Of a stretch of 13,371 nucleotides of DNA, positions 6,290 to 13,371 are shown one piece after another. The DNA lies in contig JAATGK010000263.1 in NCBI GenBank assembly GCA_015654715.1, positions 1 through 13,371 of the forward strand, in the 5' to 3' direction. Position 1 is the first letter of the stretch. Every line of letters starts with the position of its first letter. The notes beneath the pieces were generated by a model. It had not been told where the DNA came from and made no database searches. It worked only from the letters and a program-made list of their open reading frames with translations. Made by a program: the position numbers and the translations under genes. Source of the DNA: Alphaproteobacteria bacterium (lineage in GTDB: Bacteria; Pseudomonadota; Alphaproteobacteria; Micropepsales; Micropepsaceae).

Positions 6290-6309
6290 GCGCCGCCTTC
6301 GGGCGGCGC
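6290..6309. terminator. Bidirectional terminator hairpin with TTCG loop
   Basis: GCGCCGCC (6290-6297), TTCG, GGCGGCGC (6302-6309): a perfect 8-bp GC stem closed by the extra-stable UUCG tetraloop on the plus transcript. It fills the 46-base gap between the convergent WXXGXW and aminotransferase genes, where a shared terminator is expected. No T-run follows, as is common in GC-rich genomes. Confidence 0.6.
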
Positions 6310-6324
6310 CCACGGCGTGAACGG

Positions 6325-7452
6325 TTAGCGCATGCGGGCCTTGAACCATGGTTCCAGCCGCGCGATCGCGTCTTCGATTTCGGCGGTGGAGACGGCGAAG
6401 CTGAGGCGGATGTGGCGACGGCCTTCGATCGGATCGAAATCGATGCCCGGCGCGGTGGCGACGCCGGTGTCGAGCAGCATCTGTTTGCAGAAATCAAGAC
6501 TGTCGTCGGTCAAATGGCCGACGTCGACATAAAGATAAAACGCCCCATCGGGCGGGGCGATGCGATTGAGCCCCAGACGCGGCAGCGCTTTCAGCAGCAG
6601 ATCGCGGTTGGTGCGATAGACGTCGACATGGGCTTCCAACTCTTCGGTCGCTTCCAGCGCGGCGATGCCGGCATGCTGGCTGAGCGAGGGCGCGGTGAGG
6701 AACATGTTGCCGCAAAACGCCCGCGCCCGCTCGGCTTTGTCTTCCGGCGCGAGCAGCCAGCCGAGCCGCCACGCCACCATCGAAAAATATTTCGAGAAGC
6801 TGGCGATCACGAACGCCTCGGGATCGAAGGCGAGCATGGTCGACGCCGGGCCGGTGTAACTCAGGCCGTGATAGATCTCGTCGGAAATGACGATGGCGCC
6901 GCGGGCCCGCGCCGCAGCGGCGATCTTCTTAAGCTCGGTATCGGCAATGATGGTGCCGGTCGGATTGGCCGGGCTGGCGACGATGACACCTTGTGGCGCC
7001 GGATCGAGCGCCTCGATGTGGGCGGCGGCGAGCTGGTAGCGCGTCTCGGGCCCGCAAGCGATTTCGACCGGCACGAGATGCAGCGCCTTTAGGACATTGC
7101 GATAAGCAACATAGCCGGGACGGGCGAGCGCCACCCGATCACCGGGCGAGAAAAACGCCGACAGCGCCAACACCAGCGCCGGCGAAGCGCCGCAGGTCAG
7201 CACGAAGCGCTCGGGCGCGATGGTGAGGCCATAGCGGCGGCGATAAAGGCCCGCCAGCGCTTCCTGTAGCGGCCGGCTCTCCCAATAGCCCATGGCGTCG
7301 GTGTCGAGCACCTTATGCGCCACCGCCAGCGCCGCCTGGGGAGCGCCGGTGGACGGCTGGCCATATTCCATATGAATGACCGCCCGCCCGGTCTGGCGAT
7401 GGGCAAGGCGGTTGATTTCCATGGCGTAAAACGGATCGATCTCGGACAGCAT
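6325..7452 (-). CDS. PLP-dependent class I/II aminotransferase
   Basis: 375 residues, a usual length for fold-type I aspartate-aminotransferase-like enzymes, which transfer an amino group between an amino acid and a 2-oxo acid using pyridoxal phosphate. The start ATG 7452 gives MLSEIDPFYAMEINRLA, with a modest TAGGA site upstream; the frame stays open far upstream only because it runs antisense to another gene. Catalytic landmarks: YGQPSTGAP (30-38), LTCGASPAL (85-93), NPTG with Asn163, SDEIYHGLSY with Asp191 and Tyr194, Schiff-base Lys221 in SFSKYFSMVAWRLGW, Arg229 for phosphate, and Arg349 in HIRLSF for the substrate carboxylate. Substrate cannot be told from sequence. No biosynthetic neighbours; convergent with the WXXGXW gene and divergent from the TPR gene. 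Confidence 0.92.
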   Translation of the reverse strand: MLSEIDPFYAMEINRLAHRQTGRAVIHMEYGQPSTGAPQAALAVAHKVLDTDAMGYWESRPLQEALAGLYRRRYGLTIAPERFVLTCGASPALVLALSAFFSPGDRVALARPGYVAYRNVLKALHLVPVEIACGPETRYQLAAAHIEALDPAPQGVIVASPANPTGTIIADTELKKIAAAARARGAIVISDEIYHGLSYTGPASTMLAFDPEAFVIASFSKYFSMVAWRLGWLLAPEDKAERARAFCGNMFLTAPSLSQHAGIAALEATEELEAHVDVYRTNRDLLLKALPRLGLNRIAPPDGAFYLYVDVGHLTDDSLDFCKQMLLDTGVATAPGIDFDPIEGRRHIRLSFAVSTAEIEDAIARLEPWFKARMR

Positions 7453-7608
7453 GCTTAATCCTACCAAAGCCGCGGGGCGTTTTGTGGGCGGTTTGTGCCG
7501 CTGCGGCAACGGATGTTGCAGGGGGTGCGACGCGAATGCCGCGCCGCCTTCCGGCCACCGCCGCGCCGCCGTATAGTCGTCCGCAAAAGACGAGTGGGGG
7601 GTTGTGGC

Positions 7609-10008
7609 GTGAAGCGGTATCTGGAAACGGCGCTGGCCGGGGTGGTATTGGCCGGAGCCGCCGTCGCGGCGGTGCCGCCCGAATTTCCGAAAACACAGGC
7701 GCCGCAGGTGACCGGACCGACGCGCGCCGTCGCCGAACAGATCAAAGCCTGCTTCGAGCCGGACGATCCCAATGCCGTCGACGCCGTGATCGCCGCCTGC
7801 ACGCACTTGATTGACAACTTCGGCCTCGCCGCGAAGGCGCGCAGCGCCGCGCTGGCCGAGCGCGGCCTCGTCTTCCTGCGCCAAGACGACTTCGCCAAAG
7901 CCGAAGCTGATCTCCAGGAATCGCTGCGGCTCAACGAAGCCAACGGCCGGGCACTGGCGGGCATGGCCGGGACTTATGCGTCCACCAAACAGTACGACAA
8001 AGCCGACGACATGCTCGATCTGCTCGCCCACGCTGAACCCGAGACGGCACGCTTTCTCGCTTACGGGAGTGACACACGCCCGGAGAAAGGCTGGCTCGAC
8101 GTCGCGGCGCTGAAGGCGCTGAAGCCGGGATCGGCCGCGGCGGCCTTGCTGCACGGCCGGGTTTATCTCAATCACGACGATATCGCCCAAGCCGTGGTCG
8201 AATTCGAAAACGCGGTGGCCCGCGAACCCGCCAACGCCCAGGCCCATGCCGGCCTCGGCCGCGCGCTGTGGCGGACGGGCAAAGAGAGCCGCGCCCTTGA
8301 GGAACTGTCGGCCGCGCTGGGGCACGACCCCGGACTCGTCTCGGCCGCCTTCGACATCGCTTTTATCGAGCGCGGCCAGAAGCGCTATGGCGAAGCGGCC
8401 GCCAGTTACGGCCGCGTCATCGACCGCGAGCCCGACAATGCCGACGCCTACAATCTGCGCGGCTTGACCTATGACGAAGCGGGCCAGCCGGGGCGTTCGC
8501 TCGCCGATCTTACCAAGGCGATTACGCTGAAACCCGATCTCGCCGAGGCATTCTACAACCGCGGCAACGCTTACGAGGAACTCGGCCTGCTCGACAAGGC
8601 GCTCGCCGATTACGGCGAAGCGATCCGCCTGCAACCCGACAATTCCTTCACCTACAACAACCGCGGCGTCATCTTCCGGCGTCAGGGCGACAACGCCAAG
8701 GCGCTCGCCGATTACACCAAGGCGCTCGAGCTGAACCCCAAAAACATCAGCGCGCACAACAACCGCGCCGTGATCTACACCGATCGCAAGGATTGGGACC
8801 ACGCCATCGCCGATCTCGATGCCGCGCTCGCCACCGATCCCGGCTACGCGCTCGGCTATCGCAATCGCGCTCATGCTTATGGCGAATCCGGGCGGATCGA
8901 CAAAGCGATCGAGGATTACGGCCGTGCCATCGCGGCGGCGCCGGACGTGCTGGCCTATCGCTTGGAACGCGGTGAGACATATATGCGGGACGGCAAGTTC
9001 GATCTCGGGCTCGCCGATTTCGATGCCTTGCTGGCGCAATCGCCGGATTATTTCCCGGCCATCGGCGATCGCGGTTCGATCTATTTGGTACAATCCAAAT
9101 TCGACGACGCCATTGCCGATTTCGAACATGCGCTGAAAATCCAGCCGACCCACGCGATGGTGCTGGCGCGGCTCGGCGCAACCTGGTTCTACAAGGGCGA
9201 TATGGCGCGCGCCGTCAGTGCTCTCGATCAGGCGCTGACCAGCCAGCCCGATCAGGCCTACGCGCTGTCGATGCGCTGCCGCGTCCATTGGGCGGAAAAC
9301 AAGCTCGATCTCGCGCTCAAGGACTGCAACCGGGTGACGGAGCTGGAGCCGAAAAACGCCGACGGCTGGGAGTTGAAGGGCCGCGTGCGCGCCGCCGCGC
9401 GCGATTTCGATGGCGCCGTCGCGGCGCTGACCACCGCCAGCCAACTGGCACCCGGCAGTTTCAGCCCCTTCTATTGGCGCAGTCGCATTTGGGCGAACAA
9501 GCACGAGCTTGCGAAGGCGCTGACCGATCTCGACCACGCCATCAGCCTGGCCCCGTGGAATGCCATGCTGCTGGCCGAGCGCGGCTCGCTGCGTCTCGAA
9601 ATGGACGAACCTGCCAAGGCGATGGCCGACCTCGACGCTGCGCTGGCGCGTGAGCCCGGCGATACCGTGGCGCTCGGCAACCGCTGCTGGGCGCGCGGAC
9701 TCCTCAGCCGCGAGCTCGATCAGGCATTGGCCGACTGCAATCGCGCCCTGACGCTGAAACCGAATGCCGCCGCGGTGCTGGATTCACGCGGTTTCGTCAA
9801 TTTCCGGATGGGCAAATTCGCCGACGCCGTGAAAGACTTCGACGCCGCCCTCGCCGTCGCCCCCAAACTGGCGCCGTCGCTGTTCATGCGCGGGCTGACC
9901 AAACGGCGGCTGGGCGATACGGCCGGCGGCAACGCGGACATCGCGGCGGCGGAAAAACTCCAGCCCGATATTGCGGCGACCTATGCCAAATGGGGCGTCA
10001 AGCCGTAA
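7609..10008 (+). CDS. Exported protein of about 20 TPR units
   Basis: 799 residues from GTG 7609. The open frame begins at 7495, but its first 38 codons are arginine-rich and look non-coding; starting at GTG gives VKRYLETALAGVVLAGAAVAAVPPEFP, a signal peptide or N-terminal anchor, preceded by a G-run that may serve as ribosome binding site. After a short ACFEPDDPNAVDAVIAAC segment, I count about twenty 34-residue tetratricopeptide repeats by eye from residue 75 or so to 785, for example AEAFYNRGNAYEELGLLDKA and SFTYNNRGVIFRRQGDNAKA. The tail GLTKRRLGDTAGGNADIAAA and YAKWGV is a typical end of alphaproteobacterial TPR proteins. No catalytic domain is visible, so it is presumably a periplasmic protein-interaction scaffold; partner unknown. 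No gene is co-oriented with it. Confidence 0.88.
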   Translation: MKRYLETALAGVVLAGAAVAAVPPEFPKTQAPQVTGPTRAVAEQIKACFEPDDPNAVDAVIAACTHLIDNFGLAAKARSAALAERGLVFLRQDDFAKAEADLQESLRLNEANGRALAGMAGTYASTKQYDKADDMLDLLAHAEPETARFLAYGSDTRPEKGWLDVAALKALKPGSAAAALLHGRVYLNHDDIAQAVVEFENAVAREPANAQAHAGLGRALWRTGKESRALEELSAALGHDPGLVSAAFDIAFIERGQKRYGEAAASYGRVIDREPDNADAYNLRGLTYDEAGQPGRSLADLTKAITLKPDLAEAFYNRGNAYEELGLLDKALADYGEAIRLQPDNSFTYNNRGVIFRRQGDNAKALADYTKALELNPKNISAHNNRAVIYTDRKDWDHAIADLDAALATDPGYALGYRNRAHAYGESGRIDKAIEDYGRAIAAAPDVLAYRLERGETYMRDGKFDLGLADFDALLAQSPDYFPAIGDRGSIYLVQSKFDDAIADFEHALKIQPTHAMVLARLGATWFYKGDMARAVSALDQALTSQPDQAYALSMRCRVHWAENKLDLALKDCNRVTELEPKNADGWELKGRVRAAARDFDGAVAALTTASQLAPGSFSPFYWRSRIWANKHELAKALTDLDHAISLAPWNAMLLAERGSLRLEMDEPAKAMADLDAALAREPGDTVALGNRCWARGLLSRELDQALADCNRALTLKPNAAAVLDSRGFVNFRMGKFADAVKDFDAALAVAPKLAPSLFMRGLTKRRLGDTAGGNADIAAAEKLQPDIAATYAKWGVKP

Positions 10009-10037
10009 CGCGGGGCTGGTGACGAGACGATTTCCCC

Positions 10038-10499
10038 TCAGGCGGCCAAGTCGTCAGGCGTGTCGGTGAGGCTGGCGGTGCTGAGGATGGTGACCATGCG
10101 CCCATCGCGAATGGCGATGCCGTCGAGATAAGCCTCGAGGCCTTTGCCCACAACACCCGAGGTCGGCTGGATGTCGCCCGCCGCCAGCGTGATGATGTCG
10201 GAAACGGCATCGACAAGAATGCCGGTCGAGCGCGCCCCGTTATCGATGACGATGATGACGTTCTTGGCCGAGGGTTCCGTCACGCCAAGACCAAGCTTGG
10301 CCTTCAAATCGATCACCGGAAGCACCGAGCCGCGCAGATTGATCACGCCCCGCACGTAATCGGGCACATGGGGCAAGGCGGTGGTATCGGTCCAGCCCCG
10401 GATCTCGCGAATGGCCATAATGTTGGAGGCGAACTCCTGCCCATTGGCGATGAACGTGATGTATTGGCGGCTATTATCGGCACTTTCCGTATCGTTCAT
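10038..10499 (-). CDS. cheW: Chemotaxis coupling protein CheW
   Basis: 153-residue CheW-domain adaptor that links chemoreceptors to the kinase CheA in polar or cytoplasmic arrays. The start is ATG 10499 (AGAGAG about eight bases upstream), giving MNDTESADNSRQYITFIANG; upstream in-frame codons are not CheW-like. Typical features: ITFIANGQEFASNIMAIREI (14-33), PHVPDYVRGVINLRGSVLPV with the conserved NLRG at 54-57, VIIVIDNGARSTGILVDAVSDII (81-103) and the C-terminal DGIAIRDGRMVTILS. Length is that of a single-domain CheW. It is downstream of the soluble MCP on the same strand with a 59-base gap and no terminator, so receptor and adaptor are probably one transcript. It ends 29 bases from the convergent TPR gene. 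No cheA is nearby. Confidence 0.93.
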   Translation of the reverse strand: MNDTESADNSRQYITFIANGQEFASNIMAIREIRGWTDTTALPHVPDYVRGVINLRGSVLPVIDLKAKLGLGVTEPSAKNVIIVIDNGARSTGILVDAVSDIITLAAGDIQPTSGVVGKGLEAYLDGIAIRDGRMVTILSTASLTDTPDDLAA

Positions 10500-10558
10500 T
10501 GTCGTTCTCTCTTTGTCGCCACGTCTGCGGCAAGGCGTTTGGTCGATGCGGCAGCCGC

Positions 10559-12061
10559 TTAGAACTCGTCCCACTCCGCTTCCGGGGCCTTATCGGCCAA
10601 GGCAAGCGCGCCGGAGGTCTGCAAGGAGGACGCTTTGCGGGCGGCAGGCCGGACATCTTTTCTGGCGGGTGACGACGCGTTGGCTGTCCGCGCTTTTGAG
10701 CTCAGAGCCGGCGCATCGCCGCCGACCGAGAAGAAGCCGATCAGACCTGCGAGCGTTCTCGCCTCCTGCGCCAGATTGCGCGAGGCGGCGGTCGATTCTT
10801 CCACCATGGCGGCGTTCTGCTGCGTGACATGGTCCATCTGGCTGACGGCCGAATTGACCTGCACGATCCCGGTCGACTGCTGCTCAGCGGCCTGGGCCAT
10901 CTCGCCGACCAGCCCGTTGACCTGAACGACTTGCTCCACGATGCGCTTAAGGGCGACGCCGGACTCGCCGACGAATTTGACGCCTTCGTTGACCTGCTCG
11001 CTCGACGTCTTGATCAGCGTCTTGATTTGTTTCGCCGCCTCGCTTGAGCGCTGCGCCAGGGCCCGCACCTCACTCGCCACCACGGCAAAGCCGCGACCGG
11101 CTTCACCGGCACGCGCCGCTTCGACGCCGGCATTGAGCGCGAGCAGATTGGTCTGGAACGCGATCTCGTCGATCACCCCGATGATATCGATGATCTGTTT
11201 GGAGGAATGGGAGATTGCGTCCATCGCCTGGACGGCCGTCTCGACCACACGCCCGCCCACTTCGGCAACCTCTTTGGCGGATTTCACGCCCAGAGACGCT
11301 TCCCGCGCATTGGAAGCGGTTTTCTTAACCGTGGCGGTGATCTCTTCCAAGGCCGCGGCGGTCTCTTCGAGACTGGCGGCCTGCTGCTCGGTGCGGTGCG
11401 ATAAATCATCAGCGGCCTGCGAGATTTCCTCGGAGCCCAACGAAATCTGAGCCGTGGTCGACACCACGCTGCTCATCGTATCCTGCAAACGGTCGAGCGC
11501 CGTGTTGAAATCGCTTTTCAGCTTGGCGAAGTGGCCCGTCAGATCGGCCGTAACGCGATGGGTAAGATCGCCCTTGGCCAAGTGATCGAGGCCGGCACCG
11601 ATCCCCTTGATGGCGGCGTCGGTCTGCTCGACCTGGACGAAACGGTCGACCACCACGGCAACGTCGGTGAAGATCGAGCGCATCAGGCTTTCGACCAGTT
11701 CCGTACGGCGGCGGTCGACGATGGGTGCATGATCGAGCAGCGAATTGATCAAGCCGGCCGCCCAATTGGGATAAACATTGGCGAGATAATTGGTCAGCGT
11801 CGTTTTCGAGCTGATCGTGTCGATGATCTTGGCTTGGGTCGTGAAATAGTTCGACGACAGATCACCGGTCGCAACATGGCGGAATTTCGTGCGTTCCAGC
11901 GCCAGCACATCGGGCGGCATAGCGGTCAACGACGAATCGGCGGCGCGGTAAGCAGCAAGCAGCGCCTTATCGACGCCGCTGCCGACGCGCTTGTGAACGA
12001 CTTCACCAACTTTGCGTCGCGCTTGCGGCCAAGACGGCAGATCTTCTTCTATCTTGCTCAT
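10559..12061 (-). CDS. Soluble chemoreceptor with protoglobin-like sensor domain
   Basis: 500 residues from ATG 12061; no transmembrane segment. Residues about 15-145 are helical and align without gaps with the core of globin-coupled sensors: [20 protein letters not shown] and [10 protein letters not shown] match the HemAT segment EEYLEKRVRIGLVHARIG and the WYIGAY stretch in spacing, but the haem-ligand His falls on Ile83. Then a HAMP-like linker (about 151-205, [21 protein letters not shown]), a methylation helix ([18 protein letters not shown], 225-242), the signalling tip [15 protein letters not shown] (298-312), and a return helix to about 445. The 36-heptad spacing of E. coli Tsr is kept. 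A Lys/Ala/Ser-rich linker ends in EWDEF (496-500), fitting the xWxxF tether for CheR/CheB. The first gene of an operon with cheW. Sensor assignment is moderate; MCP assignment is certain. Confidence 0.9.
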   Translation of the reverse strand: MSKIEEDLPSWPQARRKVGEVVHKRVGSGVDKALLAAYRAADSSLTAMPPDVLALERTKFRHVATGDLSSNYFTTQAKIIDTISSKTTLTNYLANVYPNWAAGLINSLLDHAPIVDRRRTELVESLMRSIFTDVAVVVDRFVQVEQTDAAIKGIGAGLDHLAKGDLTHRVTADLTGHFAKLKSDFNTALDRLQDTMSSVVSTTAQISLGSEEISQAADDLSHRTEQQAASLEETAAALEEITATVKKTASNAREASLGVKSAKEVAEVGGRVVETAVQAMDAISHSSKQIIDIIGVIDEIAFQTNLLALNAGVEAARAGEAGRGFAVVASEVRALAQRSSEAAKQIKTLIKTSSEQVNEGVKFVGESGVALKRIVEQVVQVNGLVGEMAQAAEQQSTGIVQVNSAVSQMDHVTQQNAAMVEESTAASRNLAQEARTLAGLIGFFSVGGDAPALSSKARTANASSPARKDVRPAARKASSLQTSGALALADKAPEAEWDEF

Positions 12062-12183
12062 GTGAATTTCTCTTCGATCAGGATCTTCGCTATAGTCGTC
12101 GATGTTCCAGTGCGGTCTCGGATGCTGTGGGTCGGCACAAAGCACTCGCAGATGTCTCCTGTGAGGGGGTGCTAGTAGGAGTA

Positions 12184-12209
12184 GCCGCCGTGGTTCGACA
12201 CACGACGGC
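12184..12209 (-). repeat. Hairpin in the upstream region of the soluble MCP
   Basis: GCCGCCGTG (12184-12192) and CACGACGGC (12201-12209) form a 9-bp inverted repeat with one mismatch that becomes a G-U pair in a minus-strand transcript; the loop is eight bases. It begins about 120 bases before the MCP start codon. Function unknown. Confidence 0.35.
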
Positions 12210-12313
12210 AATCCATCCCCATACCGGTGGCCTGCAGGTGAATTGTGCGCCCCGCTGTGTTGAAATGTCGTGAACAGGCCGTGCCCGGCAGTACGCAAAA
12301 ACACCTACGCGTA

Positions 12314-12331
12314 CGTGGCCGCTAAGCCACG
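12314..12331. repeat. Hairpin CGTGGC/GCCACG
   Basis: A perfect 6-bp inverted repeat with a 6-base spacer (CGCTAA). It lies 24 bases from the larger hairpin at 12356-12383, and the two may belong to one structured element. Confidence 0.3.
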
Positions 12332-12355
12332 CTTGGGGGCACCGAAGCGGCCGCC

Positions 12356-12383
12356 GGGCGGCGGTAAGCGCTTTGCGCCGCCC
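12356..12383. repeat. Strong GC hairpin GGGCGGCG/CGCCGCCC
   Basis: Perfect 8-bp all-GC arms (12356-12363 and 12376-12383) around a 12-base loop, in a region where no gene ends. It is not followed by a T-run on either strand. It could be a transcription barrier between the divergent promoters, or a repeat element. Confidence 0.4.
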
Positions 12384-12631
12384 TCGCCGTCACATGGCCG
12401 TCAAGTGAATTCGGCGCGCGTTCCTGACGCATCCGAACCGCTGTTTTTCGCCACCGCAACCGTCTTCAATAGCCTTGTATTGCCGGTGGGCGCACATACA
12501 TGAATCTCGCCAAAACATGGAGAAGCGCATCCGCGCTTTCACTCGGCACATATCATCTGACAGTTGCACGTAACCGGACCGGTGCTTTCGCGAGTGCCTA
12601 AGCGGTTTTGCGCGCAACGAAGGGGGCTTGA

Positions 12632-13371
12632 ATGTTTGATTTCCTGCCGAAAATAGACCTGTCGGTGTCGGGCTGGTGGATCGCCATCATCCTGTTCGTG
12701 ATCGTGGTCCATATCGTCAAATCGATCCGCATCGTCGGCCCGACCGAGGTCGGCCTGGTGCGCAAGCGCTTTGCCTTCAAGAAGTTGGGCGCCAGCAACG
12801 CCGTCGCCTTCGGCGGCGAGGCCGGTTATCAGGCCAAGCTCTTGATGCCGGGCATCCAATTCAAATTCTGGCCGCTCTACGACGTCTCGCGGCATCCGCG
12901 GGTGCAGATCCCGGCCGGGCAGATCGGCGTCGTCATCGCCCAGGTCGGCGAGCCTTTGCCGGTGGGCGCCAAATCGGGCGTCTTCAAATCCGAGTTCGGC
13001 AATTTCGACGACATCACCGCCTTCGTGAACGGCGGCGGCCAGAAAGGCGTCCAGCGCCCGGTACTGCCGCCCGGCACCGTGGTGCCGATCCATCCCGTCG
13101 GCTTCCTGGTCATCACCAAAGATACCGTCTTCGGCGTGCCGATCGACGAGCGCTATGCAGCGCTGGAACGGCGCGGCGGCCTGAAACCGGAAACCTTCGA
13201 CCTCAATCCCGATCAGCTCAATGTCGTGCACATCGAGCCGAAGAATTTCGGCGGCGGCCGGGTGGTCGACATGATCGGCATCGTCACCACCTTCGAAGGC
13301 CCGCCCTTGCCCTAAGGCGCCATCGCCAATCGCATCGGCGATTTCGCCGAAATCTCGGAGCTGGAGGCGAG
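12632..13371 (+). pseudogene. SPFH/Band 7 protein gene with in-frame stop at 13313
   Basis: Membrane-anchored SPFH (flotillin/Band 7-like) protein. Start ATG 12632 has AGGGGG five bases upstream; a membrane helix follows at residues about 14-30 (GWWIAIILFVIVVHIV), then the SPFH domain (SIRIVGPTEVGLVRKRF, LLMPGIQFKFWPLYDV, VQIPAGQIGVVIAQVGEPLP, RPVLPPGTVVPIHPVGFLVI). The frame stops with TAA at 13313-13315 after 227 residues, directly following GIVTTFEGPPLP. In the large SPFH proteins I know, this segment continues with K-GAIA.RIG, and here the bases after the TAA translate in the same frame as GAIANRIGDFAEISELEA up to the window end without another stop. A single A-to-T change in an AAA lysine codon would explain it. 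Either a recent nonsense mutation, a sequence error, or a truncated but functional protein; coding quality before the stop is intact. Confidence 0.75.

Larger units (their letters stand above)
12062..12631. other. Divergent intergenic region, hairpin-rich
   Basis: 570 bases between the divergent soluble-MCP and SPFH genes. Short open frames here (such as 12270-12503) have biased, domain-free translations and no ribosome binding sites, so I call no gene. Three inverted repeats stand out (12184-12209, 12314-12331, 12356-12383). I see no convincing -35/-10 pair for either flanking gene; on the minus strand a TATAGC hexamer near 12090 has no matching -35. Confidence 0.6.

Noticed and set aside
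7572..7577. TATAGT hexamer as -10 of the TPR gene
   Set aside because: Well placed before the GTG start, but the -35 position (TTCCGG region) does not resemble a consensus, so not listed as a promoter.
6325..9537. Minus-strand open frame of 1070 codons covering the aminotransferase and most of the TPR gene
   Set aside because: Only the last 375 codons match a protein family. The part antisense to the TPR gene gives a repetitive translation explained by the TPR codon pattern and high GC; the TPR gene on the plus strand is clearly real.
7609..10008. TPR gene region as a tandem DNA repeat or CRISPR-like array
   Set aside because: The periodicity is at the protein level (about 34 residues); the DNA of the units is divergent and has no conserved repeats or spacers.
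12062..12304. In-frame N-terminal extension of the soluble MCP
   Set aside because: Proline, histidine and arginine-rich, unlike any sensor; the MSKIEEDLP start at 12061 is natural.
12270..12503. 77-codon open frame between the soluble MCP and SPFH genes
   Set aside because: Runs across two hairpins, has no credible start signal and no family resemblance.

Overview
The window is GC-rich, densely coding DNA with codon use, repeat types and gene families typical of a free-living, motile alphaproteobacterium (order Rhizobiales, Rhodospirillales or Micropepsales; I cannot fix the genus). Support comes from the single-Cache secreted protein beside an MCP, the CheW/MCP pairing, the small 'SLPHEVLDDPSL' hypothetical protein, WXXGXW-repeat protein, Hsp20, and dispersed palindromes of the 'GTGGGTCCCGG' and 'CATCCT...AGGATG' kinds that litter such genomes.

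Layout. 1-1110 is the 3' part of a D-amino-acid dehydrogenase (dadA), followed by about 850 bases without a gene that carry two repeat elements and several hairpins. 1963-4277 (+) is a chemosensory pair: a secreted single-Cache protein, a terminator-like hairpin, then a transmembrane MCP with a four-helix-type periplasmic region. 4352-5664 (-) holds a stress-type cluster: hsp20, a small conserved hypothetical protein, and a small secreted protein whose Shine-Dalgarno overlaps the preceding stop codon. hsp20 is divergent from a small secreted WXXGXW-repeat protein (5976-6278, +); the 311-base region between them has RpoH-like promoter candidates and palindromes. 6325-7452 (-) is a PLP-dependent class I/II aminotransferase, divergent from an exported protein of about 20 TPR units (7609-10008, +). 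10038-12061 (-) is a second chemosensory pair: a soluble MCP with a protoglobin-like sensor and a C-terminal EWDEF tether motif, followed by CheW. From 12632 (+) to the window end is an SPFH/Band 7 protein gene whose reading frame is broken by one in-frame TAA, with family-like sequence continuing after it.

How it works together. The two MCPs have closely related HAMP-like and signalling modules with different inputs (membrane-bound periplasmic versus soluble globin-like), so they probably feed the same CheA/CheW array; no cheA, cheY, cheR or cheB is present here. Only the soluble receptor has a CheR/CheB-type pentapeptide. The rest of the window is a mix of amino-acid metabolism and envelope/stress functions without an obvious common pathway. 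I found no mobile element, CRISPR array, tRNA, rRNA or evident novel defence system. The most notable points are the globin-like receptor whose usual haem-ligand histidine position appears to be isoleucine, and the nonsense codon in the SPFH gene.
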